Shown: positions 4,478 through 5,026 of the stretch, in pieces
Numbering within the stretch: the first letter of the stretch is position 1
How the letters are laid out: each line of letters opens with the position of its first letter
Assembly (NCBI GenBank): GCA_946613765.1
Contig: CAMOFW010000060.1
Coordinates: 1-5,026 of the forward strand
DNA length: 5,026 nt
Source of the DNA: an uncultured Mycoplasmatota bacterium
Lineage (GTDB): Bacteria; Bacillota_I; Bacilli_A; RF39; UBA660
Reading direction: 5' to 3'
The notes under the pieces: generated by a model
What the model was told of the DNA's origin: nothing
What the model saw: only the letters and a program-made list of their open reading frames with translations
Databases searched by the model: none
Program-made: the position numbers and the translations under genes

Positions 4478-4957
4478 CTAATCCTCCTTAGTTGTACTAC
4501 CTATTCCACCAACACGTACTGTATCTACTTCTTCACCACAAGTAAGTATCTTTTGAAATATACCTTGAGCAAAACCTTCACCCTTTTTACAAGTAAATAC
4601 TTTATCTCCTTCATTTTGTAAAGCTACCCACATATGTCCTTCATTATCAATATTATTATAATAATCACTCTCAATAATACCTACTTGATTACATAATCTA
4701 ACATTATATTTAAATCCCATTGAACTTCTAACATATATAAATAAACCTTCATCATCTAAAAACTTAGCTTTAATACCTGTAGGTATTTTCTTAATTTCTC
4801 CAGGATTAATACTAAAATCCTCTATTGCTAAAAAATCATAACCTACACTAGTTCTAGTTTTTCTAGCAGGTAATTTATATTCATTATATAAATTAATATC
4901 ATCTTTAATATCTTTCTTAAATTGATCAAAACTAATCTTTTCAAAGTATCTATCCAT
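4478..4957 (-). CDS. dut: Trimeric dUTP pyrophosphatase (dUTPase)
   Basis: A 159-residue homotrimer-type dUTPase that cleaves dUTP to dUMP and pyrophosphate, keeping uracil out of DNA and feeding dTMP synthesis. The five motifs are visible: 1, TSVGYDFLA (36-44); 2, RSSMGFK (77-83); 3, GIIESDYYNNIDNEGHMW (93-110), with D98 as the likely catalytic water-activating Asp; 4, KKGEGFAQGIF (124-134); 5, GGIGST (150-155) near the C-terminus. The Ile in motif 5, where many dUTPases have Phe, is shared by a low-GC subfamily as far as I recall. An N-terminal extension of about 25 residues precedes the barrel. The start is ATG at 4957-4955, five bases after AGGTGA; an in-frame GTG at 4966-4964 is part of that ribosome site. 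Its last three codons (K-E-D) encode the tatD Shine-Dalgarno. A phage-derived origin is possible but nothing around it is phage-like. Confidence 0.95.
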   Translation of the reverse strand: MDRYFEKISFDQFKKDIKDDINLYNEYKLPARKTRTSVGYDFLAIEDFSINPGEIKKIPTGIKAKFLDDEGLFIYVRSSMGFKYNVRLCNQVGIIESDYYNNIDNEGHMWVALQNEGDKVFTCKKGEGFAQGIFQKILTCGEEVDTVRVGGIGSTTKED

Positions 4958-4973
4958 AAATATCACCTATATA

Positions 4974-4982
4974 ATTATAACA
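4974..4982 (-). promoter_or_regulatory. Extended -10 promoter of dut-tatD
   Basis: The minus strand reads TGTTATAAT: a perfect TATAAT (4974-4979) with the TG extension in the right place (4981-4982). No clear -35 exists at 17 bases, which is tolerated with an extended -10. The expected start is at 4967-4968, directly at the ribosome site AGGTGAT (4962-4968), so the leader would be only about ten bases. It lies immediately after the upstream terminator, as expected for the first gene of a unit. Confidence 0.65.
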
Positions 4983-4986
4983 AATA

Positions 4987-5012
4987 AAAAGAAACAATTA
5001 AATGTTTCTTTT
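4987..5012 (-). terminator. Rho-independent terminator of an upstream gene outside the window
   Basis: On the minus strand a perfect 10-bp stem AAAAGAAACA / TGTTTCTTTT (5003-5012 with 4987-4996) closes a 6-base loop (4997-5002). With the T-rich 3' arm it gives a run of five T, followed by ATTTG. It points towards dut and should end a minus-strand gene lying beyond the right edge. The remaining bases, 5013-5026, are too short to assign; one frame there (NMEGKRNI then TAA at the stem) could be the end of that gene. Confidence 0.78.
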
Positions 5013-5026
5013 ACCTTCCATATTAT

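Noticed and set aside
4478..4957. dut as a sign of a prophage
   Set aside because: Phages often carry dut, but every neighbour is a core bacterial gene and no phage gene, integrase or attachment repeat is visible.

Overview
The window is about 5 kb of very AT-rich DNA from a low-GC Firmicute (Bacillota), most likely an endospore-former or a close relative of one. The evidence is a conserved sporulation and housekeeping block that resembles the region near dnaA in Bacillus subtilis (tatD, 3D-domain gene, rsmA/ksgA, yabG, veg, spoVG, yabP, yabQ). All six tryptophan codons I checked (in the 3D, HA, TatD and Dut genes) are TGG, and yabG and yabP end in TGA, so the standard bacterial code fits better than the Mollicutes code. 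Every gene reads on the minus strand, so transcription runs from high to low coordinates. The exact lineage cannot be set from this window; a gut-type uncultured Bacilli lineage is my guess.

Right part, in transcription order: an intrinsic terminator for an unseen upstream gene (4987-5012); an extended -10 promoter (4974-4982); dut (dUTP pyrophosphatase); and tatD (metal-dependent DNase), whose ribosome site lies inside the last codons of dut. A near-consensus SigA promoter (3720-3748) overlaps the end of tatD and drives a secreted or membrane-anchored 3D-domain protein, which stands where B. subtilis has yabE/rpfB. A terminator-like hairpin (3141-3167) separates that gene from rsmA (16S rRNA dimethyltransferase). 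rsmA is followed by a small protein made of two helicase-associated (HA) repeats, which is not part of the usual cluster.

Middle and left: a 16-bp hairpin plus T-run (1839-1880) ends the rsmA-HA unit. Its 3' arm holds the ribosome site of yabG, the spore-coat cysteine protease. yabG overlaps veg by ATGA. spoVG follows with its own SigA-like promoter and a clean terminator (457-480). yabP comes next and overlaps by ATGA a reading frame that runs off the left edge and is probably yabQ, a membrane protein of cortex formation.

The cluster is condensed relative to Bacillus: no rnmV between the 3D gene and rsmA, and no sspF, ispE or purR between veg and spoVG. Genes are packed so tightly that terminators, promoters, ribosome sites and start codons overlap. 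This overlap, the stand-alone HA protein and the divergent 3D protein are the least ordinary features. I saw no CRISPR, mobile element, tRNA, rRNA or convincing new multi-gene system. No gene-free stretch exceeds 100 bases.
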